Part shown: in pieces, positions 1 through 10,579 of the stretch
Layout of the letters: every line of letters starts with the position of its first letter
Position numbering within the stretch: the stretch's first letter is position 1
NCBI GenBank assembly: GCA_963843745.1
Contig: CAWJLP010000006.1
Location: 496,001-560,000, forward strand
Reading direction: 5' to 3'
DNA: 64,000 nt
From: Trebonia sp963843745
Lineage (GTDB): Bacteria; Actinomycetota; Actinomycetes; Streptosporangiales; Streptosporangiaceae
Notes under the pieces: generated by a model
Told to the model about the DNA's origin: nothing
Seen by the model: the letters and a program-made list of their open reading frames with translations, nothing else
Databases searched by the model: none
Translations under genes and position numbers: made by a program

Positions 1-344
1 TCCTCACCGATGGCGCCGGCCGCCCGGGCCAGCGCCGCCAGGCAGCGCAGGAACCCCTGGTTAGGGGCGTGCGACCAGGGGATCGGCCCGTGCCCCTTCC
101 ACCCGTTGCGCCGCAGCGCGTCCAGCCCCCGGTGATACCCGGTCCTGGCGTAGGCATAGGCGTCGACGTACCGGTTGTCCGCGAGCGCCGCCTCCGCCAG
201 CAGCGCCCAGGCCAGCGAGAACGCCGGATACTGAGCCGCGATCTCCGTCGCGGAGGTGCCCGCGGACACCAGCTGCTCGGCCTCGGGCAGCGAGGGAAGC
301 AGCGTCGGCGCGGGCTCGCCAAGCAGGTTCACATGCGTGCTCAT
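1..344 (-). CDS. DUF3151 family protein (C-terminus cut by window edge)
   Basis: The reading frame starts at an ATG at 344 and runs off the left edge after 114 residues, still open. The protein begins MSTHVNLLGEPAPTLLPSLP and has a tyrosine- and alanine-rich middle (YAYARTGYHRGLDALRRNGW) followed by KGHGPIPWSHAPNQGFLR. These conserved segments are typical of the actinobacterial DUF3151 family. Function is unknown. The gene is divergent from purA, an arrangement seen in other actinobacteria, with about 138 bp between them. The family call is confident; no role is claimed. Confidence 0.85.
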   Translation of the reverse strand, partial: MSTHVNLLGEPAPTLLPSLPEAEQLVSAGTSATEIAAQYPAFSLAWALLAEAALADNRYVDAYAYARTGYHRGLDALRRNGWKGHGPIPWSHAPNQGFLRCLAALARAAGAIGE

Positions 345-421
345 AGCCCGCAGTCTGCCACGTGCCGGGGCGGTGCGTCTTTGCGGCTACATGACCTGCG
401 CGGGTACCCTCATGACGCAAG

Positions 422-454
422 AGCCCCTGTCGTGCGCTTGCGCTGCCAGGGGCT
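422..454 (+). other. GC-rich hairpin in the purA upstream region
   Basis: Arms agcccctg (422-429) and caggggct (447-454) pair perfectly across a 17-nt loop and are followed by TTTCTCG. It looks like an intrinsic terminator on the plus strand, but no plus-strand gene precedes it. It sits 28 bp before the purA start, so a leader attenuator or a terminator of a short transcript are both possible. The structure is seen; the role is inference. Confidence 0.4.
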
Positions 455-482
455 TTCTCGTCGTGTGAAAGGCGTATAAAAG

Positions 483-1766
483 ATGCCCGCCATCGTGCTT
501 ATCGGCGCCCAGTGGGGCGACGAGGGTAAGGGCAAGGCGACCGACCTGCTCGGTGACCGCGTTCAGTATGTCGTCAGGTACCAGGGCGGCAACAACGCCG
601 GCCACACCGTGGTCATCGGCGAGGAGAGCTACGCGCTGCACGTGCTGCCGTCCGGGGTCCTCTCCAGGAACGTCACGCCCGTGATCGGCAACGGCGTCGT
701 CATCGACCCGAAGGTGCTCTTCGAGGAGATCGACGGCCTGGAAAGCCGCGGCGTCAGCTGCGAGAAGCTGCTGGTCTCCGCCAACGCGCACCTGATCATG
801 CCGCACCATCGCGCCCTGGACAAGGTGAGCGAGCGGTTCCTCGGGAACGCCAGGATCGGCACCACCGGCCGCGGCATCGGCCCGACCTACGGCAACAAGG
901 TCGCCCGGATGGGGATACGGGTCCAGGACCTGTTCGACCCGGGCATCCTCCGCCAGAAACTCGATCTCGTCTTGCGCGACAAGAACCAGCTGCTCACCAA
1001 GGTCTACAACCGCCGCGGCATCGACGCGGCCGCGACCGCCGAGGAGTACCTGACGTACGGCGAGCGGCTGAAGCCGTACGTCGCGGACACTGGCCTCGTC
1101 CTCGGCAACGCGCTGGACAACGACGAGGTCGTGCTCCTCGAAGGCGCCCAGGCCACCATGCTGGACGTGGATCACGGCACCTACCCGTTCGTCACCTCAT
1201 CGTCCCCGACGGCCGGCGGCGCGTGCGTCGGCGCGGGCATCGGGCCGACCAGGATCACCAAGGTGATCGGCATCGTCAAGGCGTACACCACGCGGGTCGG
1301 CGCCAGCCCGTTCCCGACCGAGCTGAAGGACGAGTCCGGCGATTACCTGCGCAAGACCGGCGGCGAGTACGGCGTGACCACCGGCCGGCCACGGCGCACC
1401 GGCTGGTTCGACGCGGTGATCGCCCGGTACGCGACGCGGGTCAACGGCGTCACCGACTTCTTCGTCACCAAGCTGGACGTGCTGTCCACCCTGGACAAGG
1501 TGCCGGTCTGCGTGGCCTACGAGGTCGACGGCAAGCGGTACGACGAGATCCCGATGACGCAGACCGAGTTCCACCACGCCAAGCCGGTCTACGAGTACCT
1601 CGACGGCTGGTGGGAGGACATCTCGCAGGTGAGGAGCTTCGAGGACCTGCCGAAGGCCGCGAAGGCTTACGTCAAGACCATCGAGGAGCTGGCCGGCGCC
1701 CCGGTCAGCGCGATCGGCGTCGGCCCGCGCCGCGATCAGACCCTCCAGCTGCGCTCGCTTCTATAG
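483..1766 (+). CDS. purA: Adenylosuccinate synthetase
   Basis: Catalyses the GTP-dependent joining of IMP and aspartate to adenylosuccinate, the first committed step to AMP, in the cytoplasm. The 427-residue length is normal for the family. The N-terminus MPAIVLIGAQWGDEGKGKAT contains the signature QWGDEGKGK loop with the catalytic Asp and Lys. GNGVVIDPKVLFEEI, the GTTGRGIGPTYGNK loop that contacts IMP, and LEGAQATMLDVDHGTYPFVTSS follow. The C-terminal GVGPRRDQTL is also conserved. The ATG at 483 gives a start flush with homologues; no strong ribosome-binding site is visible. purD follows after 64 bp and purB lies two genes on. Confidence 0.97.
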   Translation: MPAIVLIGAQWGDEGKGKATDLLGDRVQYVVRYQGGNNAGHTVVIGEESYALHVLPSGVLSRNVTPVIGNGVVIDPKVLFEEIDGLESRGVSCEKLLVSANAHLIMPHHRALDKVSERFLGNARIGTTGRGIGPTYGNKVARMGIRVQDLFDPGILRQKLDLVLRDKNQLLTKVYNRRGIDAAATAEEYLTYGERLKPYVADTGLVLGNALDNDEVVLLEGAQATMLDVDHGTYPFVTSSSPTAGGACVGAGIGPTRITKVIGIVKAYTTRVGASPFPTELKDESGDYLRKTGGEYGVTTGRPRRTGWFDAVIARYATRVNGVTDFFVTKLDVLSTLDKVPVCVAYEVDGKRYDEIPMTQTEFHHAKPVYEYLDGWWEDISQVRSFEDLPKAAKAYVKTIEELAGAPVSAIGVGPRRDQTLQLRSLL

Positions 1767-1816
1767 GGTCGATGTCCCACCGACCACACTCTTTGGTGGA
1801 CGATGTCACATCGACC
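1767..1816. repeat. Nested inverted repeat between purA and purD
   Basis: Outer arms ggtcgatgt (1767-1775) and acatcgacc (1808-1816) enclose inner arms ccacc (1777-1781) and ggtgg (1795-1799). An alternative short palindrome ggtcg/cgacc lies at 1767-1771 and 1781-1785. The element begins at the last base of the purA stop codon and ends 14 bp before purD, with no T-run. It could be an RNA processing or attenuation structure or an operator. Only the symmetry is observed. Confidence 0.45.
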
Positions 1817-1830
1817 ACGTACAGGCGAGG

Positions 1831-3081
<1,251 letters not shown>

Positions 3082-4030
3082 CCTGCCCGCGCGGGTCAGC
3101 ACGCTCGAGCTGTTCTTCAACCTGGTCTTCGTCTTCACGATCACGCAGCTGACCAGCATGCTGGCCGTGCACGTGACGCCGGCGGCGGCCGGGCGGGTGC
3201 TGCTGATCTTCGGCCTGCTGTGGTGGATATACAGCGGGTACGTCTGGCTCACCAACACCAGGACGCCGTCCCGCGTGCCGGAGCGCCTGCTGCTCCTGCT
3301 CGGCATGGTCGGCTTCCTCATCATCGGCCTGTCGATCCCGCACGCGTTCGGCAGCGACGGGGAACGCGGCAGGGACGGGCTGGCCTTCGGGCTCGGCTAC
3401 CTGCTGGTCGTCGCCGTGCACAGCGGTCTCTACCTGCGCGTCAACAGGAACATCTGGCGGATCCTGCCGTTCAACCTCGGGTCGGCGCTGCTGCTGGTCA
3501 TCGCGGGCCTGACACCGTCCCCCGCCGCGTACGGACTGTGGGGGGCGGCGCTCGTGCTGCAGGTGTGCGCCTCGTTGTTCGTCCGGCTCGCCGGCCGGTT
3601 CGAGATCCAGCCTGAGCACTTCGTCGAGCGGCACGGGTCACTGCTGATCGTGGCGTTCGGCGAGTCGGTGGCCGATGTCGGGATCGGCGCCGGGGGGCAG
3701 CGCGTCACGGTGAGCCTCGCCCTGTCGGCGGCGCTCGGGCTGGCGCTCACCGCGTCGCTGTGGTGGACGTTCTTCGGCACCGCGGACGACGAGCGGGCGG
3801 CGCGATCGCTGGCCCGCGCCGACCGCGCCGACCGGCCACGGCTTGTGCTCGTCGCCTACTTTTACGCGTATATCCCGATGCTGCTCGGCATCGTGGCGAT
3901 CGCCGCCGGGCTGAAGACGGCCATCGGGCACCCGGGCACCACGCTGACGGCCGGGCCAGCGCTGGCCCTGGCCGGCGGCGTGACGTTGTTCCTCGCCGGC
4001 GATGTCCTGTTCCGCTGGGTGCTCTGTCTC

Positions 4031-4174
4031 CCCGGCCAACCGGCCCCGACCGACCTCCCGGGTCCCCCCGGCCAACCGGCCCCGACCGACCTCCCGGGTC
4101 CCCCCGGCCAACCGGCCCCGACCGACCTCCCGGGTCCCCCCGGCCAACCGGCCCCAGCCGACCTCCCGGGCACC
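4031..4174 (+). repeat. Four tandem 36-bp repeats inside the LtrA-family gene
   Basis: Units begin at 4031, 4067, 4103 and 4139. The first three are identical in what I can read, and the fourth has diverged near its end. The length is a multiple of three, so copy-number changes keep the frame and alter only the length of a proline-rich loop. Confidence 0.85.
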
Positions 4175-4320
4175 GGCATCCCGTGGTACCGGGCGGCGGC
4201 CGCCGCGGCCGCCCTCGCGGCCTGGCCCGTGGCCGTGGCGGTGGACGCGGCGGCAGGAATCGCGCTGCTCACGGCCATCGTCGCAGCCGCGCTGGTCACG
4301 GAGCAGGCTACGGTTAAGGC

Positions 4321-5628
4321 ATGATCGACAGGTACACGCTGCCCGAGATGGGGCGGGTGTGGAGCGACGCCCACAAGTACGAGCTCTGGTGCCGGGTGGA
4401 GACGCTGGTGCTCGAGGCCCACGCGCGGGCGGGAACAGTGCCCGCTTCGGCAGTAGGCCCCGTACGTTCGGCGCCTCCTCCCACCCCCGAAGCGGTGGCA
4501 GCGATCGAAGCCGTGACAGAACACGACGTGATCGCGTTCCTCACCGCCTGGGCGGACAATACCGAACCGCGGTCCGCGGCGGCCTACGTGCACTACGGGA
4601 TGACCTCCTCCGATCTGCTCGACACCGCGCTCGCCGTTCAGCTCGCCGAGGCCACCGACATCATCGTGGCGAAGGCGGACCGCCTGGTCGCGGCGCTGCG
4701 CGATCACGCGCTCGCGCACCGGAACACACTGCGCTCGGGGCGGACCCACGGCGTGCACGCCGAACCGGACCTGTGGGGCCACCGCGTCGCCGACTTCGCG
4801 TTCGCCGCGGCGCGGTCCAGAGACCGGGTGCGGCGGGCGCGGGAGGCGGTCGCGGTCGGCAAGCTGTCGGGGCCGGTGGGCACCTACTCCAACATCGACC
4901 CGGCCATCGAGGCCGCGGTGATGCCCGCCCTCGGGCTGCGCGCCGCCGACGCGGCCACCCAGGTGGTGATGCGTGACGGCATCGCCGAGTGGGTGTCCGC
5001 GCTGGCCGTGCTCGCCACGGTCTGCGAAGCGGTAGCCCTCGAGGTGAGGCACGGGCAGCGGACCGAGGTGCGCGAGCTCGCCGAGCCGTTCAGGTCCGGT
5101 CAGAAGGGCTCGTCGTCGATGCCGCACAAGAAGAACCCGATCCGCTCCGAGCGGATCTGCGGACTGGCGCGGGTCGTGCGCTCATACGTGACTCCGGTCA
5201 CCGAAGGCATACCGTTGTGGCACGAGAGGGATATCTCACATTCCAGCGTGGAGCGGATCGCGCTTCCTGACGCCGCGATCGCCACGGACTACCTGGTGCA
5301 CCTGACCACCGGGCTCGTCGAGGGACTGGTGGTGGACGCCGCGCGGATGCGGGCGAACATGGACCTCACGAACGGCCTGCTGTACTCCTCGGGGGTGCTG
5401 CTCGAGCTGGTCAGCAGCGGAATGTCCAGGGAAGACGCGTACGCCCTCGTGCAGGCCGCCGCGATGGACACCTGGGACAACCAGACCCCGTTCCGTGATG
5501 CCTTGCTCGCCCAGGGGAAGAGCAGGAACATGCCCATCGATGAGCTGGCCCTTGACCGGGCATTCGACGCCGGACGGTACGTCGCCCGGCTCGGCGGCGT
5601 GTTTGACCGTGTCGCAGGGCTCACGTGA
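4321..5628 (+). CDS. purB: Adenylosuccinate lyase
   Basis: Cleaves both SAICAR and adenylosuccinate with release of fumarate in purine synthesis. The 435-residue fumarase/aspartase-superfamily enzyme carries the signature loop GSSSMPHKKNP, which holds the mobile catalytic serine. HYGMTSSDLLDTA and the SGRTHGVHAEP motif with a catalytic histidine are also present. The ATG at 4321 overlaps the LtrA stop (ATGA), indicating translational coupling. With purA and purD in the same direction, this is a small purine cluster. Confidence 0.96.
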   Translation: MIDRYTLPEMGRVWSDAHKYELWCRVETLVLEAHARAGTVPASAVGPVRSAPPPTPEAVAAIEAVTEHDVIAFLTAWADNTEPRSAAAYVHYGMTSSDLLDTALAVQLAEATDIIVAKADRLVAALRDHALAHRNTLRSGRTHGVHAEPDLWGHRVADFAFAAARSRDRVRRAREAVAVGKLSGPVGTYSNIDPAIEAAVMPALGLRAADAATQVVMRDGIAEWVSALAVLATVCEAVALEVRHGQRTEVRELAEPFRSGQKGSSSMPHKKNPIRSERICGLARVVRSYVTPVTEGIPLWHERDISHSSVERIALPDAAIATDYLVHLTTGLVEGLVVDAARMRANMDLTNGLLYSSGVLLELVSSGMSREDAYALVQAAAMDTWDNQTPFRDALLAQGKSRNMPIDELALDRAFDAGRYVARLGGVFDRVAGLT

Positions 5629-5727
5629 GCACGCCTCTCGGATGGCATACTGGACAACGCATTCGCACGGGTGTGCTCGCGTAGCGCGCCGTTCTCGTCG
5701 TTACCCCTCGGACAGGAGTCCATCCAC

Positions 5728-7026
5728 ATGACCAAGGGCACCGAGACCCGCTACCGCGTTCGCGGCGGCACGACCCTGCACGGGACGGTCTTCATCCAGG
5801 GCGCCAAGAACGCGGCGCTCAAGATGATCGCGGCGTCGCTGCTGACGCCGAGGGGCCGGACCGTGCTGCGGAACGTCCCGCCCATCGAGGACGTGCGGCG
5901 CGCTGTCGAGCTGGCGCAGGCGGTCGGTGCCCGTGTCGAGTTCCATGAGCCGGAGCGCACCCTGGTGGTGGACGCGGCACGGCTGACCTCCCCGGTGCTG
6001 CCCGCCGAGATCGCGCGGCGGTTCCGTGGCACGGTCCTGTTCGTGCCCGCGCTGCTGCACCGGTTCGGCGAGGCGGTCATCGAGGGCGTCGGCGGCTGCA
6101 ACCTGGGCAACAGGAACCTCGACTTCCACTACCGCGGGTTCGCGCGGCTCGGTGCGACGGTGGACGAGGGCGACACGGTCATCAGGATCACGGCGCCCGC
6201 CGGGCTGCGCGGCGCGCACCTGTACCTGGACACGCCGTCGCACACCGGCACAGAGAACCTGATCATGGCGGCGTCGCTGGCGCCTGGCACCACGATCATC
6301 GACAACACCGCGCAAGAGCCCGAGGTGCTCGACGTGATCGCGTTCCTCAGCAAGATGGGCGCGCAGATCGGCGGCGGCGGCACCGGGTTCATCACCGTGC
6401 ACGGGGTGTCTGAGCTGACCGCCGTGGAGCACACGGTGATGCCGGACCGGATCGACGCGGGTGTGTTCGCCATGGCTGCGGCCGCCGCGGGCGGCGAGAT
6501 CAACCTGGTGGGAGCGAACCTGGATCACTTCGGCGTGGTCCGCTGGAAGCTGGAGCAGATGGGCGTCGAGTTCGCGTCCCAGGGCGCCGTGCTCCAGGTC
6601 AGGCGCGAGCGTCCGCTGCGGCCGATCAACGTGGTCACGTCGCCGTACCCGGGGTACGCCACCGACCTCCAGTCGCCCATCATGGCGGTGGCGACGCTGG
6701 CCGACGGCGCCAGCTACATCCGGGAGACGATCTTCGACGGCCGGTACACCCTGGTGCCCGAGCTGAACAAGATGGGCGCCAAGATCGAGATCGACAACAA
6801 CGTCGCGATCGTGCACGGGGCGGCCTCGCTGCACGGCTGCGAGGTCGTCGCGCAGGACCTGCGCGGCGGCGCGGCGCTGATCCTGGCGGGCCTGGCCGCG
6901 GAGGGCGAGACCCTGGTGTCCAACGGCTACCTGATCGACCGCGGCCACGCGACGATCGCGGAGCGGTTCGCCGCGCTCGGCGCCGACGTCAGCGCCGAGG
7001 AACACGAGCCGGCCATCGTGAGCTAG
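5728..7026 (+). CDS. murA: UDP-N-acetylglucosamine 1-carboxyvinyltransferase
   Basis: Transfers enolpyruvate from PEP to UDP-GlcNAc, the first committed step of peptidoglycan synthesis. The protein has 432 residues from ATG 5728, with GGACAGGAG about 9 nt upstream. Residues K27-N28 in GAKNAALK, the loop GGCNLGNRNLDFH with C124 and R129, PYPGYATDLQSP with the general-base Asp, and DLRGGAALILAG with a conserved Arg all match catalytic positions of E. coli MurA. Many actinobacteria have Asp instead of the loop Cys, so this copy may be a second-type MurA paralogue. The activity call is strong; which paralogue it is cannot be judged here. Confidence 0.9.
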   Translation: MTKGTETRYRVRGGTTLHGTVFIQGAKNAALKMIAASLLTPRGRTVLRNVPPIEDVRRAVELAQAVGARVEFHEPERTLVVDAARLTSPVLPAEIARRFRGTVLFVPALLHRFGEAVIEGVGGCNLGNRNLDFHYRGFARLGATVDEGDTVIRITAPAGLRGAHLYLDTPSHTGTENLIMAASLAPGTTIIDNTAQEPEVLDVIAFLSKMGAQIGGGGTGFITVHGVSELTAVEHTVMPDRIDAGVFAMAAAAAGGEINLVGANLDHFGVVRWKLEQMGVEFASQGAVLQVRRERPLRPINVVTSPYPGYATDLQSPIMAVATLADGASYIRETIFDGRYTLVPELNKMGAKIEIDNNVAIVHGAASLHGCEVVAQDLRGGAALILAGLAAEGETLVSNGYLIDRGHATIAERFAALGADVSAEEHEPAIVS

Positions 7027-7044
7027 CCCGCGACCGGACCCGGC

Positions 7045-7953
7045 TCAGCCGTCCGCGGCGGCCTGCTCGTACAACTGGCGGATGTCGCCGTTCAGGTACG
7101 CGCTGTAGGAGATGGCATCGGTGTCGCCGCCCTCCTGGTAGCCGCCGATTACGCCGACGATCGTGCCGGTGCGGGTTCGCGGATCGAAACCGGTGACCCA
7201 CGGGCTGCCGCTGGTGCCGCCGTAGAACCCGCCGCACTCGAACCTGACCTGCCGCGCGCTCTGCTGGCTGGTCCGGTTCATGCAGGTCACCGGGGCGTTC
7301 GCGCTCGCCGGGTAGCCGGTGACCCGCACCAGGTGGTCGAACCCCGCGTCGAAGCCGATCTGGTTGGCGCCGAGAACTTCCTCGATGTTCTTCCCGTCGA
7401 GCGGCTGAAGCACCACGAAGCCAACGTCGAAGTCCGGGTCAGAGGACGACGCCCATTCCGGTGCGACGAGCAGCCGGCGCGGCGTCCACACCCCGTACGG
7501 CGTGGCGCCGTCCTGATAACCGGGGATGAACACGATGTCGGTCTTGTAGCCGCCGCCCTGGCCGCCATGGATGCAGTGCGCCGCCGTCATCAGCAGGTCG
7601 TGCCCGGGGCTGGCGACGACGCTCGCCGTGCAGAAGTGGTCGCCGCTCGCGTCGCGGGTGAAGAGCGCACCGACCCGCGGCGCGGCCAGCAGCGGACTAT
7701 GCGCGGTCGGGGTGGCACCGGGGGACGGCAGCTTCGGCAGCGACCAATCGCGCGAGGGCTGCGCGCCGAGCAGCCTGCTGCGCGTCCAGTAGCGTGCGGC
7801 CGCAGGGGTGCTGGCCTGTCCGCCGGCGCCGCCTCCTGAAGGACTGCCTCCCGGAGCACCGCCTCCCGAAGCACCGCTTCCCGAAGCGCAGCCGCCCAGC
7901 AGCGCCGCGAGTGCCAGCCCCGCGGCCATGGACGAGTATCTCACGTGTGCCAT
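7045..7953 (-). CDS. Secreted trypsin-like serine protease, probable lipoprotein
   Basis: A 302-residue exported protein. A lipoprotein signal peptide ends in ALLGGC (Cys22), followed by a Gly/Ser-rich linker to about residue 48. The catalytic triad of a chymotrypsin-fold protease is visible: H126 in LLMTAAHCIHG, D176 in DPDFDVGFV and S248 in GFYGGTSGSPW. Conserved cysteines around the histidine suggest a disulphide. It would act at the outer face of the membrane; the substrate is unknown. It lies convergent to murA (18 bp apart) and upstream of no obvious partner. Confidence 0.85.
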   Translation of the reverse strand: MAHVRYSSMAAGLALAALLGGCASGSGASGGGAPGGSPSGGGAGGQASTPAAARYWTRSRLLGAQPSRDWSLPKLPSPGATPTAHSPLLAAPRVGALFTRDASGDHFCTASVVASPGHDLLMTAAHCIHGGQGGGYKTDIVFIPGYQDGATPYGVWTPRRLLVAPEWASSSDPDFDVGFVVLQPLDGKNIEEVLGANQIGFDAGFDHLVRVTGYPASANAPVTCMNRTSQQSARQVRFECGGFYGGTSGSPWVTGFDPRTRTGTIVGVIGGYQEGGDTDAISYSAYLNGDIRQLYEQAAADG

Positions 7954-8006
7954 GTGCCTCGTGGCTTAACTTACCCGGCTGCCGCACCCGCGGGGTAGCA
8001 GGACGG

Positions 8007-9086
8007 CTACGTGTGGTGCGGGAATGCGCGGGCAGTCGCCAGGAACGCGTCGTTGGCTTCCGGGGTACCGATCGAGACCCGGGCGCCCTCGCCGGCGAAG
8101 GGGCGGACGGCGAGGCCGGATCCCTCGCAGGCCGCCGCGAACGCGGTCGTGTGTTCACCGAGGCGGAGCCAGACGAAGTTGGCCTCCGTGACCGGCACGG
8201 TCCAGCCGTCCGCCAGCAGCGCCGACCGCACCCGGTCGCGCTCCTTGACGACCGTCTCCACGCGCTCAAGGAGTTCCGCCTCCGCGGCGAGCGACGCCAC
8301 CGCCGCCGCCTGCGCGATCGCGTTCACGGTGAAGGGGAGCATCGTCTTCCGCACGGCGTCCGCGACCGGCGGGTGCCCGATCAGGAAGCCGACCCGCAGC
8401 CCGGCCAGCCCGTATGCCTTGGAGAACGTGCGGAGCACGGCCACGTTGGGCCGGTCCCGGTACAGGTCCGCGCCGTCCGGGACCGACTCGTCGCGGATGT
8501 ACTCCCGGTAGGCCTCGTCGAGCACGACCAGGCAGTCTCCTGGCATCTGGTCCAGGAATTCGGTGAGCTGCCGGCTCCCCACGACCGTGCCGGTCGGGTT
8601 GTTCGGGTTGCAGACGAGGACGAGCCTGGTCCGCGGCGTGACGGCGGCCGCCATGGCGGCTAGGTCGTGCGTCTCGTCGGCCAGCGGCACCTGGACCGAC
8701 GTAGCGCCTGCGAGGGCGACGAGCGGCGGGTACGCCTCGAACGACCGCCAGGCATAGAGCACCTCGGCGCCGGGATCGCTGACCGCCTCGACAAGCTGCT
8801 TGAGGACCCCCACCGATCCGCACCCGACCGCGATGTGCTCGGCTGGCACGCGGAACCGCTCCGCGATCGCGGCCGTCAGCGCTTCCGCTCCGTTGTCGGG
8901 ATAGCGGTTCACGCCGCGACCCGCCTCGGCGATCACCTCGGCGACCGACGGGAGGGGCCCGTAGGGTGACTCGTTCGACGACAGCTTGTGCGCCTGCTGC
9001 CCCGCTACCGCGGCAGGAACCTTGCCGGGCTTATACGAGGCGAACGCGTCGAGCAACGCACGGAACCGAGGTGCGAGATCACTCAT
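8007..9086 (-). CDS. pat: Aromatic amino acid / histidinol-phosphate aminotransferase
   Basis: PLP-dependent class I/II aminotransferase of 359 residues. Landmarks in order: KLSSNESPYGPLPSV, NRYPDNGAEAL, VGCGSVGVLKQL, WRSFEAYPPL, the PLP-contacting NPNNPTGT, DEAYREYI, and the Schiff-base lysine in TFSKAYGLAGLRVG. The sequence matches the mycobacterial HisC2/Pat type (Rv3772), proposed to aminate phenylpyruvate and related keto acids, better than a his-operon HisC, and no other his genes are nearby. It could act in phenylalanine, tyrosine or histidine synthesis; the pheA gene at 26163 is compatible with a phenylalanine role. Confidence 0.85.
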   Translation of the reverse strand: MSDLAPRFRALLDAFASYKPGKVPAAVAGQQAHKLSSNESPYGPLPSVAEVIAEAGRGVNRYPDNGAEALTAAIAERFRVPAEHIAVGCGSVGVLKQLVEAVSDPGAEVLYAWRSFEAYPPLVALAGATSVQVPLADETHDLAAMAAAVTPRTRLVLVCNPNNPTGTVVGSRQLTEFLDQMPGDCLVVLDEAYREYIRDESVPDGADLYRDRPNVAVLRTFSKAYGLAGLRVGFLIGHPPVADAVRKTMLPFTVNAIAQAAAVASLAAEAELLERVETVVKERDRVRSALLADGWTVPVTEANFVWLRLGEHTTAFAAACEGSGLAVRPFAGEGARVSIGTPEANDAFLATARAFPHHT

Positions 9087-9124
9087 GCCCCCAGTCTCGC
9101 ACCTCCGGCGGGGTTACCCGGCCG

Positions 9125-10384
9125 TCAGACCGTCGCGCGCGGGACCGGCGTCTTAGCCGCCTTGGGCGCGAGGTCGCTTACCTTGTGGGGTGAGTGCGCG
9201 GGCTGTGCCGTGGGGTGCTTGGCACCCACGCCCAACCCGAAGTGCTGGATCTGCCAGGACAGCCCGGCGGTCATCCACTCGAGCATCGGGGTCAGCGCCG
9301 TCCGCCAGACCAGAGCCTGGTGACCTGCCCCGCTCACGATGTCCACCGGCGGCACGTCGGCGACCCGCAGCTGGAGCAGCTGCCTGAAGTACTCCGCGTT
9401 CTGCACGTCGGACGCGTCTTCGGCGCCCGCGGCGAGGAAGAACTCCGGGACCGTGACCCCCACCGGAATGTTCTTCACGTACTCGTCCGGGGTGTTGATC
9501 TCCAGCAGCCGCTTGTCATGCGCGAACACGTTGATGTCGTGCGGCTTGCCGCCGGCCTTCCCGCCGGTCGGCACCTGGCTGGCGTCCGGCGCGAAGTACC
9601 CGCTTTCCACGCCCACGTAGCCGAACCTGGACGCGTATTGCAATCCGATGTTGGCGGCGCAGAAGCCGCCCTCGGAATAGCCCGCGATGCCCCATATCAG
9701 GCCTGGCTGCTGTACCCGGAGGTTGGCGGCGGCCCAGTCAGGGACCTCCTTGCCCACGAAGGTCATGTCCTGCAGGCCGTGCGGGTCGTTGAGGCACTGC
9801 AGCGAGTACCGCAGGCCGCCGTCGGTGTCCGGCATCACGAGCACCGCGGGGGACGCCTTGTGCTCCGCGAGCAGGTTCAGGTAGATCGGGATCACGTTCA
9901 TCACGTTGACCCAGGTGGCCGGCTGCCCGGGGGCGCCGTGCAGCAGCTCGATGGCCGGGAACCTGTAGTTCGCGTACGCCTTGGCGAAGTACTGCGGCGG
10001 CAGGTAAACGTACACCTGCCTGGTGATGTGGCTGCGCGGGCCGGTGACCGTGGTGCTGAACAGGTCGCCGAACTGGGCGTCGAGCCCGGCGTTGGTACCG
10101 CTGATCTGCTGCTGCAGCGAACCGTCGCGCTTCAGGCTGGCCGCCGACAGGTGCGGGATCGACTGCGCCTGCCCGGACAGGTCGCTGAACAGCGCGCCCC
10201 AGGTCTGGTAGTAGTCGTAGTACTTGTTCACCGCTGCGATGCCGAACACCATGGCCGGGAGGAACGCCAGGCACGCGGCCAGGACGCGGAAGACGACCTG
10301 CTTGGTGAGGACAAGCCAGACGACGAGAGCACCGAACGCCACCATCAGCAGCAGGAAGAACAGCGTTCCCTGCGGTTCTAGCAC
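9125..10384 (-). CDS. Membrane-anchored alpha/beta-hydrolase esterase (esterase D / mycolyltransferase-like family)
   Basis: A 419-residue protein with two N-terminal hydrophobic helices (about residues 5-45), then an extracytoplasmic alpha/beta-hydrolase domain. The nucleophile elbow is GYSEGGFCAA. Upstream motifs VYVYLPPQYF and IELLHGAPGQPATWV fit the PF00756 esterase family, and the catalytic His is probably in SGAGHQALVW. The GTG at 10384 is chosen because AGGAG lies 5 nt upstream; a GTG at 10420 is an alternative. The substrate is unknown: in mycobacteria this fold includes mycolyltransferases, but no mycolate genes are in the window. Confidence 0.8.
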   Translation of the reverse strand: MLEPQGTLFFLLLMVAFGALVVWLVLTKQVVFRVLAACLAFLPAMVFGIAAVNKYYDYYQTWGALFSDLSGQAQSIPHLSAASLKRDGSLQQQISGTNAGLDAQFGDLFSTTVTGPRSHITRQVYVYLPPQYFAKAYANYRFPAIELLHGAPGQPATWVNVMNVIPIYLNLLAEHKASPAVLVMPDTDGGLRYSLQCLNDPHGLQDMTFVGKEVPDWAAANLRVQQPGLIWGIAGYSEGGFCAANIGLQYASRFGYVGVESGYFAPDASQVPTGGKAGGKPHDINVFAHDKRLLEINTPDEYVKNIPVGVTVPEFFLAAGAEDASDVQNAEYFRQLLQLRVADVPPVDIVSGAGHQALVWRTALTPMLEWMTAGLSWQIQHFGLGVGAKHPTAQPAHSPHKVSDLAPKAAKTPVPRATV

Positions 10385-10447
10385 GAACACTCCTCGCCAT
10401 GGCACGCGAACCCCTCGCACGCGTGCCGTGCGGATCTCAAGCCCAGG

Positions 10448-10534
10448 CGGTGGAGGTGGGATTTGAACCCACGGAGGGGTTGCCCCCTCACACGCTTTCG
10501 AGGCGTGCGCCCTCGGCCACTAGGCGACTCCACC
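10448..10534 (-). tRNA. tRNA-Ser (anticodon CGA)
   Basis: An 87-nt cloverleaf on the minus strand. The acceptor arms GGTGGAG and CTCCACC pair, the D-loop region is CGCCTAGTGGCCGAGG, the anticodon loop is CTCGAAA, there is a long class II variable arm, and the T-arm is GTGGGTTCAAATCCCAC. The discriminator base is G, and CCA is not encoded. The tadA gene lies 45 bp upstream. Confidence 0.95.
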
Positions 10535-10579
10535 GCCGGAGAGCATACCTGACCTTCGCCACTAACAACGAGCTGAGTT

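Noticed and set aside
4031..4174. Regular 36-bp repeats that could suggest a CRISPR array
   Set aside because: The repeats are directly adjacent with no spacers, lie in frame within a membrane-protein gene, and no cas genes are nearby.
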